64,000 nucleotides of DNA from an uncultured Gammaproteobacteria bacterium (GTDB taxonomy: Bacteria > Pseudomonadota > Gammaproteobacteria > Pseudomonadales > Pseudohongiellaceae): assembly GCA_913060975.1 (NCBI GenBank), contig CAJXVC010000002.1:310001-374000 (forward strand). The letters run 5' to 3'. Below are positions 1 through 8,895 of this stretch, piece by piece. How positions within the stretch are numbered: the first letter of the stretch is position 1; each line of letters opens with the position of its first letter. A program made the translations under genes and the position numbers. The notes beneath the pieces were generated by a model. The model was not told the DNA's origin. It saw only the letters and a list, made by a program, of their open reading frames with translations, and did no database searches.

Positions 1-41
1 TAATCACCCAAGTCGTGGGCGAATCGCATGGCGTCGTGAAT

Positions 42-230
42 TTAATGTAGTCGCCGGGACAGTTTCAGCTCGCCTTCGAAGAACTCTTTCACTTCGAGGA
101 GTTGTGACACGTCGCCTTCACATTCCATCAAAGGAAGGTGATGCTCGATATCGTTGAGGATATTGGTGATGCTGCCTGTATCCAGTGAGCTGAGATCCAG
201 GTCGAAAGGGAATTTCAATTCCTTGCTCAT
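42..230 (-). CDS. small hypothetical protein, 62 aa
   Basis: I do not recognise this protein. It is an acidic, soluble-looking 62-residue chain with no signal peptide or membrane segment; its C-terminus turns basic (KLSRRLH). The start is supported by a GGAG Shine-Dalgarno element about ten bases upstream on the minus strand. It is transcribed away from the exporter genes to its right, so the roughly 295-bp spacer between them should hold divergent promoters. It may be the first gene of an operon that continues off the left edge. Function unknown. Confidence 0.55.
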   Translation of the reverse strand: MSKELKFPFDLDLSSLDTGSITNILNDIEHHLPLMECEGDVSQLLEVKEFFEGELKLSRRLH

Positions 231-525
231 GTGTTGCTACCGCTCCAAACTGCTATGAAGGCCCTGAGACTGTATTCAGGGGCCACATATGCATACTATC
301 GACTGGCTTTAAGAAATCTTCATAAGAATATCTATTACTTGAAGTTTTTACCCATAGAGCATTGGATAGAAAATCTCCAATATCATCTTTACGCAGTTCA
401 CATCTAGGTTTAGACTACCCCCAAAGTTGGTGTTATTTACTGCGAGCATCTATGCTCAATGCCGAACAATAAAAAATTATAAAGGGCAAACCTGACAGGT
501 CTTGCCCGGACCTGGGAGTATCAGG

Positions 526-2877
526 TTGGATCGATTTATCGCTGCTTGGGCGAATTTTGTGCTGGCCCGGCGCGCAGCCATTGTCGCTGCTGTTGTCGCC
601 CTCATCCCTCTGCTGCTCCTCACGGGCGGCCCCTTACCGTTTGATAACAGCACCGAGCGTTATTTCATTGCTGGTGACCCCACGCTAGCCGAATATGACC
701 GGCTGCTCGATCTGTTTGGTGACAACGAGTATCTGCTGGTCGGTATCGAAGCGACCGGTACAAATGATGTCTTCACTACTCCTGCATTGCATGCCCTGCA
801 GGAGATCTCCGATTTCCTCGAGTTCCACCCGGCCATCACCCAACTGCGCTCGCTGACCAATTTCCAGTACGTCCATGCCGATGGCGATGATCTGCGCACC
901 GACTATTTGATCGACGACATCGCCACGCTCGGCAGCGACCCTGCTGCCATAGCTCAGGTGAAGTCAATTCTGGACAATGAACCGCTGGCCATCGATACGC
1001 TGATCACACCCGATTTCCGCAACACCCGCGTTGCCGCCCGGGTGGAATACCGGGGCGAAACGTCTGCGCACAAGATTGATTTGGTTCAGGACTTGTTCAG
1101 CTTTATTGAAACCGAGTCGCTGTTTGCCGACGCCGATGAGCCCTATCGACTGCATCTTTCGGGCTATCCACTGGTGAATGAACGCTTTGAAACAGTCTCG
1201 GCAGAGGACTCGGCGCTGCTGATACCCATCATGACCGTGCTGATGATCGCCATACTGTATTTCAGCTTTCGCTCCTGGGCCGCCACTTTGTTCCCCTGGC
1301 TTGTCATCGGTGGTGGCTTGTTGATGCTGCTCGAACTGCAGTACTACCTGGGCATTCCGCAAACCACCATAGACAGCGCTGCATTGGCACCAACCCTGAT
1401 CATCATTGGTATCGGCATTACCGTACATGTGCTACTGGAATTCTTTCATTACTCCCAGAACACCAGTGACAGCGTTGAGGCTGCCCGATCCACAATTCTG
1501 ACTATCTGGAAGCCGGCATTTTTCACTGCCATTACAACCTCTGCTGGCTTTCTTGCCCTGTCGGTAACCCGCATCTTGCCTATTCGCGAATTCGCGCTGC
1601 TTGGAGCCATAGGTCCAATATTATTGTTCTTGCTCGCGCTAACACTGTTACCCGCGATGCTCAGTTACTTGAAAACCTTGCCTGCCAGCACCAGCGCAGT
1701 AATTCGCGGCGGATTGATTACCCGGGCCGTCGCCAATCTACCCGGCATTGTGCAAACCCATAGCAACAAAATTCTCGTGGCCGGCGCACTATTGCTGCTA
1801 TTTATTATCTGGAACTTGCCGCGTGCCGAGATCGAAAATAATTACGTGACGCTGTTCAAGGAAGACAGTCAGACGCGACAAGACATCGAGTATTTTGATG
1901 ACGTGTTCAAAGGCATGATGACGCTGGATATTATTCTTGATTCAGGCAGCCCTGAAGGCATCAAAGAGCCGGAGTTCCTGACCAAGATGGCCACCATACA
2001 GGATTGGCTATCCAGTCACGAAGACCTCGGCAAGATCAATTCGTTAGTCGACTATTTACATGAAATCAATATGGCACTGCATGGTGACGACCCTGCCTTC
2101 CGTGACATACCAATCAGCCGCGAACTCACTGCGCAGTACTTGCTGCTTTACGACAGCAGCGGTGCCAATGAAGATCTGTCAGACCTCAAAGATTTCGATA
2201 ACCGCTATACACGCATGGTAGTGCCTGTTATCAACTTGCCAGCATCTGCCATGCAAACCGAACTTGATGTCATCAACGAATATCTGACCACCAACTACAG
2301 TGAGCTCAATCCAGTGACAACTGGCACCATGGTGCTCTACACAGTGCAGGACATTTATACAGCCGACGGCATGCTGAAGTCATTTCTTACTGCACTGTTC
2401 GTTATCTGCCTGTTCTTTATCATTCTGTTTCGTTCTGTGCGCTACGGGCTCCTGTCCATTATTCCAAGTGTATTGCCCATACTGTTGGCGGCCAGCTTCG
2501 CCGGTTGGCTAGGAATCTACCTTGATCAAAGCTCGGTGATTGTGTTCGCTATGACTATGGGCATCGCCGTTGATGATGCGATTCATGTCATGAATCGCTA
2601 CCTGATTAACAAACGTCAGGGTGAAGATGTCCACACAGCCGTGCAGCGCGCCATGTTCGAATCCGGCCGTGCCGTTGTATTCAGCTCATTAACTCTGGTG
2701 GCAGGCTTCAGCGTCTTGACGCTGGGTTCATTTACCACGACGATTCACGTTGGAATGTTTGGCGCTATAATTATGGCGATGGCTTTGATTGGCGACCTGG
2801 TGTTCTTGCCAGCTATACTGTATCTGGTAGACAGACAGCGCCCCAGCAATAACAATGAGCAATCACTGACTGGATGA
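526..2877 (+). CDS. MMPL/RND-superfamily transporter permease
   Basis: This is an inner-membrane exporter of the MMPL/RND superfamily, about 783 residues. I see about 12 membrane segments in two halves: one N-terminal helix, a large periplasmic loop, five clustered helices, then the same pattern again. The second half carries the sequence GIAVDDAIHVMNRY, whose Asp pair is typical of the proton-relay helix in this superfamily; the first half lacks an equivalent pair. A longer reading from TTG at 502 is open, but TTG at 526 has a GGGAG element seven bases upstream and is preferred. The stop overlaps the next gene (ATGA). With the LolA-like and barrel proteins downstream it probably moves a lipid or hydrophobic compound across the envelope; the substrate is unknown. 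Confidence 0.88.
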   Translation: MDRFIAAWANFVLARRAAIVAAVVALIPLLLLTGGPLPFDNSTERYFIAGDPTLAEYDRLLDLFGDNEYLLVGIEATGTNDVFTTPALHALQEISDFLEFHPAITQLRSLTNFQYVHADGDDLRTDYLIDDIATLGSDPAAIAQVKSILDNEPLAIDTLITPDFRNTRVAARVEYRGETSAHKIDLVQDLFSFIETESLFADADEPYRLHLSGYPLVNERFETVSAEDSALLIPIMTVLMIAILYFSFRSWAATLFPWLVIGGGLLMLLELQYYLGIPQTTIDSAALAPTLIIIGIGITVHVLLEFFHYSQNTSDSVEAARSTILTIWKPAFFTAITTSAGFLALSVTRILPIREFALLGAIGPILLFLLALTLLPAMLSYLKTLPASTSAVIRGGLITRAVANLPGIVQTHSNKILVAGALLLLFIIWNLPRAEIENNYVTLFKEDSQTRQDIEYFDDVFKGMMTLDIILDSGSPEGIKEPEFLTKMATIQDWLSSHEDLGKINSLVDYLHEINMALHGDDPAFRDIPISRELTAQYLLLYDSSGANEDLSDLKDFDNRYTRMVVPVINLPASAMQTELDVINEYLTTNYSELNPVTTGTMVLYTVQDIYTADGMLKSFLTALFVICLFFIILFRSVRYGLLSIIPSVLPILLAASFAGWLGIYLDQSSVIVFAMTMGIAVDDAIHVMNRYLINKRQGEDVHTAVQRAMFESGRAVVFSSLTLVAGFSVLTLGSFTTTIHVGMFGAIIMAMALIGDLVFLPAILYLVDRQRPSNNNEQSLTG

Positions 2878-3746
2878 GCACTTCCAAGATGACCAGAACA
2901 GTAATTTCTAGCAGTTCAAGCCTTCGGCGCTCAGTGCTGGGCGTGCTTTGGCTTGCTGCCCTGCCAGTACTGACAACTTCGGCTCAGAATTCCGCTCTCG
3001 ATGCCAGACAAGTGATGGAACGCGTCGACAATCTGGCCGACGGCGAAACCGTTACCGCCAACTACACCATGATTCTCATTGATCGTCGCGATCGGCAACG
3101 CACGCGTGAGTTAACGCTGTATGCCAAGGATTACGACGACAGCACACGCACACTGACCCGCTTTAGCGCTCCGGCAGATATTAGCGGCACTGGTTATTTG
3201 AATTACGACTGGACTGATGCCGAGCGTGATGATGATTCCTGGCTCTATCTACCCGCCCTGCAACGAGTAAAGCGCTTGGCGAGCAGCGAAACATCAGACT
3301 CCTTTCTTGGCAGTGACTTTACCTATGCCGATATCAACGGTATCGAGTTGGACTGGTATGACTACAGTTTCGTCTCGGAATCCGAGGAAATCGATGGTCA
3401 GGATTGTTGGGTTATCGACATCGTGCCAAAAGCAAGCGTTCGCGAAAAAGCTGAAGAAGCGACAGGTTACTCGCGCTTGCGGGCCTGGATCAGCAAGGAG
3501 AACTTTGTCCAGATTCGCGCCCAGGCCTGGGAGTTGCGTGGCAATCGCATCAAGTATTTTCTTGCTGAAGACGTCCACCAGGTTCAGGGTTACTGGACTA
3601 CCGGTCGCTTGCAGGCCATCACCACACGCAATGATCGGCAGGAACATGCCAGTATTCTGCAACTCAACGACGTGAGCTATGACAGCGAGTTGAACGACGA
3701 ATTTTTTACTTCTGAATCTCTGCAGCGCAACAGCAACCCGAACTAA
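2874..3746 (+). CDS. outer-membrane lipoprotein-sorting (LolA-like) protein
   Basis: A periplasmic protein of 290 residues with an N-terminal export signal ending near TTSAQ. The motifs GTGYLNYDW, DDSWLYLPALQRVKR and DSFLGSDFTYADI belong to the LolA-like family found beside MMPL/RND exporters (the group annotated as outer membrane lipoprotein-sorting protein). Such proteins have a hydrophobic cavity that carries lipid-like cargo between membranes. The start ATG overlaps the stop of the upstream permease, and the next gene begins five bases after this one stops, so the three genes are very probably one operon. The actual cargo cannot be read from sequence. Confidence 0.85.
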   Translation: MSTSKMTRTVISSSSSLRRSVLGVLWLAALPVLTTSAQNSALDARQVMERVDNLADGETVTANYTMILIDRRDRQRTRELTLYAKDYDDSTRTLTRFSAPADISGTGYLNYDWTDAERDDDSWLYLPALQRVKRLASSETSDSFLGSDFTYADINGIELDWYDYSFVSESEEIDGQDCWVIDIVPKASVREKAEEATGYSRLRAWISKENFVQIRAQAWELRGNRIKYFLAEDVHQVQGYWTTGRLQAITTRNDRQEHASILQLNDVSYDSELNDEFFTSESLQRNSNPN

Positions 3747-3751
3747 TCAGC

Positions 3752-5137
3752 GTGCTCCCGGTGACTCCTATTCGGCAACTACTCCTCTTGCCACTGGCCA
3801 GCATGGCAATGCTTTTTACACAACAAGCATTCGCTCAAGGTAACTTTTTCGAGCCTCTCGACGTCCAAGTAGAAACCAGTAGCCAAGACGGCATTGGATT
3901 ACTGGGCTGGTTGATTGAAGAAGTCAGTTTTGGTTTGCAAGATCCCGGCGCCGGGTTTGCAAGGCAAGAGTCGGGTATCAACAAGATTGAGACTCGCTTG
4001 TTTTTGCAATATGACAAAGAGCTGGCTGACGACTGGAATTTCCGCATTAGCGGCAATGTTTATCACGACGAAGTGTATCGGGCCTATGAGTCGCGCAATT
4101 ACAGTACGGCCGAAATTAACGTTCACCGCAATCGTTATCAAGTACGTGATTTCTATCTGGAACATGAGACTGACAACGGTCTTTATTTCAAGTTTGGCAA
4201 TCAGATAGTTGCCTGGGGTCAGGCTGAATATTTGCGCGTAACTGATTTAGTGAACACCGAGGATCAATTCACATTTGCCCAACAGGATCTGGAAGACTTG
4301 CGGCTTCAAGTACCTGCAGTACTGGCCAGTTTTCCAGTCGGAGAATGGCAAATAGAAGGCGTCGCAACATGGGAAGCCGGGCTCAATCAACTGGCGCCGG
4401 AACGAGATGAGTTCGACCCTTATATCGCACTTCGCCAGGCAGGCATACAACCAGTAATACTGGATAGCGCCAAGAAACATGAAATCTTTTTTCGTGCTTC
4501 GCGGCAGTCATCACTTGGCGATGTGCAAATTGTGATGGGCGAGTTCAACAATAATACTCCCAGCGGTGTCGGGACTGCTGTGGCGCAAGGTGTGTCGCAA
4601 CCGCCAGCATTTCTGTTTCAGGCTACACGCAATCGTGCCATCGGCGTAGCCGGGAACCGGGTGTCAGGGCCGTGGCTCGCATTCGCCGAAGCAGGTTTTC
4701 ACAAGAATCGTGCGCTACGACCCGCTTTAATGACCGTAGCCGCGATGAATAACAGTTGGGAAACTAAAGACCAGTGGTTAGGGGTATTGGGTCTGGAGTA
4801 TAGCGGCTTTGAGAACTTGCTTCTCAGCGTCGAAATCGACAGTATTTACACCCAAGATCACACAGCTAATCTTTGGACTGACGCTAACCAGACCGGCTTT
4901 GGTGCGCGTTTTTACTGGACCGCAATGAACGAGCGGTTGCAAATTTCGGGGGTTTGGAATGAACTTCCGGATGCCGTCGGTGAAGTCACAAGATTGTCGG
5001 CCAATTTTGATTGGTCTGACAGCTGGAGTCTGGGTCTGCTTTGGGTCGGTTACAAAAGTGCGCCAGACTCTGTGTATGCGCTTTACGACCAAAACGATGT
5101 TTTACAGCTGCAGGTCAGATTTAATTTTCAATACTAG
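3752..5137 (+). CDS. outer-membrane beta-barrel protein of the MMPL/LolA-like operon
   Basis: A 461-residue secreted protein: hydrophobic signal peptide ending near AFAQ, then alternating aromatic and polar residues and a C-terminus of LQVRFNFQY, which ends in the aromatic residue expected of a barrel signal. Its layout resembles the DUF1302-type outer-membrane proteins that accompany MMPL exporters, though 461 residues is short for that family and I do not claim membership. The GTG start lacks a clear Shine-Dalgarno sequence, which suits translational coupling to the gene five bases upstream. It is probably the outer-membrane component or acceptor of the exporter trio. Confidence 0.7.
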   Translation: MLPVTPIRQLLLLPLASMAMLFTQQAFAQGNFFEPLDVQVETSSQDGIGLLGWLIEEVSFGLQDPGAGFARQESGINKIETRLFLQYDKELADDWNFRISGNVYHDEVYRAYESRNYSTAEINVHRNRYQVRDFYLEHETDNGLYFKFGNQIVAWGQAEYLRVTDLVNTEDQFTFAQQDLEDLRLQVPAVLASFPVGEWQIEGVATWEAGLNQLAPERDEFDPYIALRQAGIQPVILDSAKKHEIFFRASRQSSLGDVQIVMGEFNNNTPSGVGTAVAQGVSQPPAFLFQATRNRAIGVAGNRVSGPWLAFAEAGFHKNRALRPALMTVAAMNNSWETKDQWLGVLGLEYSGFENLLLSVEIDSIYTQDHTANLWTDANQTGFGARFYWTAMNERLQISGVWNELPDAVGEVTRLSANFDWSDSWSLGLLWVGYKSAPDSVYALYDQNDVLQLQVRFNFQY

Positions 5138-5172
5138 TCGAATAGCGGCAAACCGAACCTAAGGGCTTAGCA

Positions 5173-5859
5173 ATGTTCAGCGACGATCAGGAAAATCAGC
5201 AACCTTATCACCATGGAAATGTGAAAGAGGCATTGATTGGTGAAGCAATGAAATTCATTGAAGCCAATGAAACCGAGCAGTTATCTCTTCGCAGACTCGC
5301 CAAGGAAGTGGGTATTTCACCGTCAGCGGTGTACAACCATTTCCCCGACAAGAATGCGCTCATGTTGGCGATCAAGGCGCGTCTCTACAGCGAATTCAAC
5401 CAATACTACGAAGCTCAATGTCAGGAAGCGACTGATCCAAAAGCTGCCATACTCGAAATGTGTCTGGCCTACTATCATTTTTCCCAAGAACAGCCAGCTC
5501 GATTCCAGATTCTCTTTGCTTCGACTTTACCTATGGAGTGGTCTTCACCGGAAATGGTCGATATCGCCTGCCAATCCATCATCCGGCTGCGCAAGTTGGT
5601 GTTGGAGATTTATCATCAGTATCAGGTGCCTTGCTCCGAAGAAGCGTTGGTGGATCACACCCTGCTGATCTGGTCTCAGCTACACGGTATTGTCAGCTTG
5701 AAGAATACCGGCGGCATCAAAGCTGCTGTGACTTATCAGAACTGGCCGCAAACCTGTGCCCTGGTCCACGATCAGGATGTCAAACGTCTAATCAAGAACC
5801 ATGTCGACAATACCGTGCAGTCCATCATGAATGCCCAATACAATGACAGCCATCACTAG
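5173..5859 (+). CDS. TetR/AcrR family transcriptional regulator
   Basis: A 228-residue regulator. Residues about 15-60 form the TetR helix-turn-helix (LSLRRLAKEVGISPSAVYNHFPDKNALM). The larger C-terminal ligand domain includes LLIWSQLHGIVSL, the W-x-x-x-H-G arrangement of WHG-type TetR regulators. It begins 35 bases after the barrel gene with an AAGGG element seven bases before ATG, so it is probably the last gene of the exporter operon and controls it. The effector is unknown. Confidence 0.9.
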   Translation: MFSDDQENQQPYHHGNVKEALIGEAMKFIEANETEQLSLRRLAKEVGISPSAVYNHFPDKNALMLAIKARLYSEFNQYYEAQCQEATDPKAAILEMCLAYYHFSQEQPARFQILFASTLPMEWSSPEMVDIACQSIIRLRKLVLEIYHQYQVPCSEEALVDHTLLIWSQLHGIVSLKNTGGIKAAVTYQNWPQTCALVHDQDVKRLIKNHVDNTVQSIMNAQYNDSHH

Positions 5860-5887
5860 TCAGATAGTTGTCTGGCTAGTGGGTTGG

Positions 5888-5935
5888 GAGATTGATTGAG
5901 AGTTTGGTTGAGAGATTGATTGGAAAGTTGGGTGG
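5888..5935. repeat. short G/T-rich imperfect tandem repeat
   Basis: The 11-mer GAGATTGATTG occurs at 5888-5898 and again at 5912-5922, inside a purine/T-rich tract of about 55 bp made of similar blocks (period near 24 bp). It lies between the convergent ends of the TetR gene and ubiI. No stem-loop terminator is visible there. Confidence 0.5.
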
Positions 5936-6008
5936 GTAACTGACAAGTAGCGTAGTTGAATGCTCAAATCCGGCTGCCCATGGAGCCGGTAATTTCACCC
6001 ACATAGAT

Positions 6009-7244
6009 CTAGCCAGTGTAGTCCAGTCCCATTGCCTTGCGGGCTAGCTGGTTCTTAACCACCGGCATGCTGTCGACACTATGCAAACCCAGATTGCGCA
6101 GCCAGCGCACCGACAGTGCTTGGCCGGCAAACAAGTGCTTGAAGCCTTCCATCAGCCACATCATGCTGAGATTGTGGCCACTACGAGCTCGCTGATAGCG
6201 CTTGAGCAAAGTGATATCGCCGGGCGCACGACCACTGGCCAGACCTCGCGACAACTCATTGGCCAGTGCCGCGGCATCCAGCAAGCCCAGATTGACGCCC
6301 TGGCCTGCCAGTGGATGAATGGTATGCGCCGCGTCCCCTATCAATGCAATTCCCGGCTGCACATAATCGATGGCATGTCGTTGGCGTAACGGAAAGCTGA
6401 AGCGTTTGGCGCAGCTCTCTACCGGACCCAGCGTTGCCTCGAATGCTTCGCTCAGCGCTTTGCAGAACGCTGCATCGGAAAGCTCCATCAACGCAGCGGC
6501 CTGATCCGGCAGTGTAGACCAGACTATCGAACTAAAATGTTGCTCGTCCGTAATGCTGTCAGATTGTAAAGGCAGGAACGCCAGCGGACCGGTGTCCATA
6601 AAACGCTGCCAGGCGGTCATCTGATGGGGTTTTTCAGTACGCACTGTGGTGACTATCGCCTGATGGCCATACTCCCATTCGCGCGTTTTGAATTGTGCCA
6701 ACTCCCGAATTTTGGAATTGCCGCCATCGGCAGCTACCAGCAGCCGGGTCGTGAGCTGTTGACCCGTATTTGTCGCCACGCTGATGCGCTTACCTGCTTC
6801 GTCATCCAGAGACAGTAATGAGTCGACTGACTCGGGTGGCAGAATTTCCAGGTTAGCGATTGTCTGCAAACGCTGATGCAATGCCGCAAGTACAATACCG
6901 TTCTCTACGATAGTGCCCAGGGCCGGCTCACCGATCTCACTACTCGAGAAATGAATTGAACCAGTGCCGTCAGCATCCCAGACATGCATATCCTGATAGT
7001 CACAACCGCGCACCGCCTCGATGTGCTGCCAAAGCCCGAGATCATTGAACAGTTTGCGTGAAGCCAGTGTCAGAGCGCTGACCCGGGCATCAAAGGGTTC
7101 CGGAATGCCGTCCGGCTTCAGGGGAGTTTTGTCCAACAGGCCCACTTTGACAGGTGCTTCTGCCAGTAAGCAGGCCAGCGTTGCGCCTACCATGCCCGCG
7201 CCGACAATCAGCACATCAAACTGGTTCTGGTCTTTCGTTGTCAT
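6009..7244 (-). CDS. ubiI: ubiquinone hydroxylase, UbiI/VisC type FAD monooxygenase
   Basis: A 411-residue member of the UbiH/UbiF/VisC/COQ6 family, which adds hydroxyl groups to the aromatic ring during aerobic ubiquinone synthesis. The N-terminal FAD site reads DVLIVGAGMVGATLA and the second FAD motif GDAAHTIHPLAGQGVNLG. Features such as MHVWDADG, GHQAIVTTVRTEKPH and the C-terminal QLARKAMGLD resemble E. coli VisC (UbiI, the C5 hydroxylase) more than UbiH. GGAG lies five bases before ATG. The UbiH-type paralogue is on the same strand 4.4 kb away, separated by a block on the other strand, whereas in E. coli the two genes are adjacent. Confidence 0.88.
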   Translation of the reverse strand: MTTKDQNQFDVLIVGAGMVGATLACLLAEAPVKVGLLDKTPLKPDGIPEPFDARVSALTLASRKLFNDLGLWQHIEAVRGCDYQDMHVWDADGTGSIHFSSSEIGEPALGTIVENGIVLAALHQRLQTIANLEILPPESVDSLLSLDDEAGKRISVATNTGQQLTTRLLVAADGGNSKIRELAQFKTREWEYGHQAIVTTVRTEKPHQMTAWQRFMDTGPLAFLPLQSDSITDEQHFSSIVWSTLPDQAAALMELSDAAFCKALSEAFEATLGPVESCAKRFSFPLRQRHAIDYVQPGIALIGDAAHTIHPLAGQGVNLGLLDAAALANELSRGLASGRAPGDITLLKRYQRARSGHNLSMMWLMEGFKHLFAGQALSVRWLRNLGLHSVDSMPVVKNQLARKAMGLDYTG

Positions 7245-7379
7245 CTTAACTCCGCTTTTTCTCTATTATAGGGACTTCCGCTGTGTATCCCTAGTCGCAG
7301 GATTCTTAAGGACGCGGTTATACTGCGACTTCGATACCGGCTCTAGCCGGATACCCACGGCTATTGTTGAGGACCCACC

Positions 7380-7841
7380 ATGACCTTGAAAATCAATCCT
7401 GCACAACTACCCGACTACATTGGCAAAGAGGTAGGGGTTTCAGACTGGCTCTTGGTGGATCAGGAGCGCATCAACAAGTTCGCCGATGCCACCGGTGATC
7501 ATCAGTACATTCATGTGGATCCGGAGCGGGCCGCTCAGACACCATTCGGCACGACAATCGCGCATGGTTTTTTAACCATGTCCTTGCTCGTACCCATGGG
7601 CTTTGAGGCCAGTCTGAAGTTAGAGAACACGGTCATGGGTATTAACTATGGCTTCGACAAGCTACGTTTCATCAATCCGGTCAAGGTTAACAACCGGATT
7701 CGGGCAAGGTTCCAGCTCGCCAGTGCCGAGGAGAAAAAAGCCAAGCACTATTTGCTCAAGCACATTGTCACAGTGGAGATTGAAGGCGCGCAGAAGCCGG
7801 CCCTGCTTGCTGAATGGCTGGGCATGACGGTGGTGGGTTGA
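7380..7841 (+). CDS. MaoC family hydratase/dehydratase
   Basis: A 153-residue single hot-dog-fold MaoC protein. The active-site region reads FADATGDHQYIHVDPERA followed by FGTTIAHGFLTMSLL, with the Asp and His expected of R-specific enoyl-CoA hydratases. Such enzymes hydrate 2-enoyl-CoA, linking beta-oxidation to polyester or other acyl metabolism, but the family is broad and the substrate is not determined. GAGGA precedes the ATG. It is divergent from ubiI and starts the plus-strand block that separates ubiI from ubiH. Confidence 0.88.
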   Translation: MTLKINPAQLPDYIGKEVGVSDWLLVDQERINKFADATGDHQYIHVDPERAAQTPFGTTIAHGFLTMSLLVPMGFEASLKLENTVMGINYGFDKLRFINPVKVNNRIRARFQLASAEEKKAKHYLLKHIVTVEIEGAQKPALLAEWLGMTVVG

Positions 7842-7900
7842 TACCACCGCTGATCGCTATCGAGTCTGCACACGTACTACACGGTTTTCGGGGTTAAATT

Positions 7901-8305
7901 ATGAAAAAGTCACTACTGTCCATGTTGCCATTCCTCTCTGCCTGCGCTGGCGAACCACCACAAGACATCGGCGTAGTCGATGGCCGTCTGACCGCTTGCC
8001 CGGACTCTCCGAATTGCGTGACCAGTTACGCGAGTGATGAAACGCACGGAATCGCGCCACTGCAAGCGACACTGGAACAAGTTCGCGGTGTCCTGAATGG
8101 CATGGAGCGCACCAACATCGTCAATCAGGATGGCAATTATTTATATGTGGAATTCACCACGGCCCTGATGGGTTATGTGGATGATGTGGAATTTCTCTAC
8201 GATCCGGCTGCCGGCGTCACTCACGTGCGCTCCGCATCACGTCTGGGCTACAGCGACCTGGGCGCGAACCGCAAACGGATCGAGGCCTTGCGCGCCGCCC
8301 TCTAG
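7901..8305 (+). CDS. DUF1499 family lipoprotein
   Basis: A 134-residue protein with the DUF1499 hallmark CPDSPNCVTSYA and the later TALMGYVDDVEFLYD segment. The N-terminus (LSMLPFLSAC) fits a lipobox with a lipidated Cys near residue 15, so it is probably anchored in the envelope. The family's function is not established. It starts 59 bases after the MaoC gene on the same strand. Confidence 0.82.
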   Translation: MKKSLLSMLPFLSACAGEPPQDIGVVDGRLTACPDSPNCVTSYASDETHGIAPLQATLEQVRGVLNGMERTNIVNQDGNYLYVEFTTALMGYVDDVEFLYDPAAGVTHVRSASRLGYSDLGANRKRIEALRAAL

Positions 8306-8367
8306 TTAACGACCTCAAGTGAGTCCCTTGACGCTAACTCACTGATCAATATTTTTTGCTTTGCATA

Positions 8368-8422
8368 TTGACTTTACGCCCCCAAGTGCTACTTTTGCAG
8401 CATAGTGCTATTTAAGTAGCAC
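8368..8422 (+). promoter_or_regulatory. promoter and probable BlaI-type operator
   Basis: A -35-like TTGACT (8368-8373) is followed 16 bases later by TACTTT (8390-8395). Overlapping the -10 are GTGCTACTT (8386-8394) and its exact reverse complement AAGTAGCAC (8414-8422); AGTGCTA also recurs as a direct repeat at 8385 and 8404, and GTGCTA/TAGCAC form a tighter inverted repeat (8405-8422). BlaI/MecI repressors bind paired dyads over their own promoter, so this is the likely autoregulatory operator of the gene at 8455. Binding is inferred. Confidence 0.6.
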
Positions 8423-8454
8423 CAATTATCGAACCTCAGCTGGGTAATGTCGCT

Positions 8455-8838
8455 ATGCCAAAATTCAATCAGCTCAGTCGCCGCGAGCGCCAGATCATGG
8501 ACATTGTCTATGAGCTCGGCGAAGCCTCCGCCAAAGACATCGAACAGCGCCTTCCTGATGCTCCCAGCTATTCAGCGATCCGGGCGACGATGAACAAATT
8601 GGCGCGCAAAGAGTTTCTCTCGGTTGCCGAGCGCGATCTCAAATATTTCTATTCACCCACAATCGATCATGAAGAAGCCAGCCGCACGGCCGTGCGCCGA
8701 CTTCTCCGCACGTTTTTCAAAGACTCACCTTCATTGGCCATGAATACGCTACTGGATCTGTCAAAAGAAGACATCTCGGCGCAGGAACTGGATCGTCTCA
8801 AGAAAGTGATAGAGGAAGCCAAAGCAACAAAAAGCTAG
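8455..8838 (+). CDS. BlaI/MecI/CopY family transcriptional repressor
   Basis: A 127-residue winged-helix protein with the family's opening LSRRERQIMDIVYELGEAS and recognition region YSAIRATMNKLARKEFL. The C-terminal half carries the dimerisation segment with the usual LSKEDISAQELDRLKKVIEE. In characterised systems this repressor is cleaved after signalling by an M56 (BlaR1/MecR1) membrane protease, and that partner is encoded 57 bases downstream. No beta-lactamase gene is nearby. A dyad-rich promoter lies directly upstream. Confidence 0.92.
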   Translation: MPKFNQLSRRERQIMDIVYELGEASAKDIEQRLPDAPSYSAIRATMNKLARKEFLSVAERDLKYFYSPTIDHEEASRTAVRRLLRTFFKDSPSLAMNTLLDLSKEDISAQELDRLKKVIEEAKATKS

Positions 8839-8895
8839 TCACTCAAAGACTCTTCAACCTGGCAATAGTCCAAACAACTACCCCGGAATGGCACC

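Noticed and set aside
1-29. possible start of another minus-strand gene at the left edge (ATG at 29, reading MRFAHDLGD)
   Set aside because: Only nine codons are visible and there is no ribosome site, so it cannot be supported.
964-1428. 154-codon minus-strand frame inside the exporter gene
   Set aside because: Antisense shadow of a clear transporter coding sequence; His/Gln-rich product.
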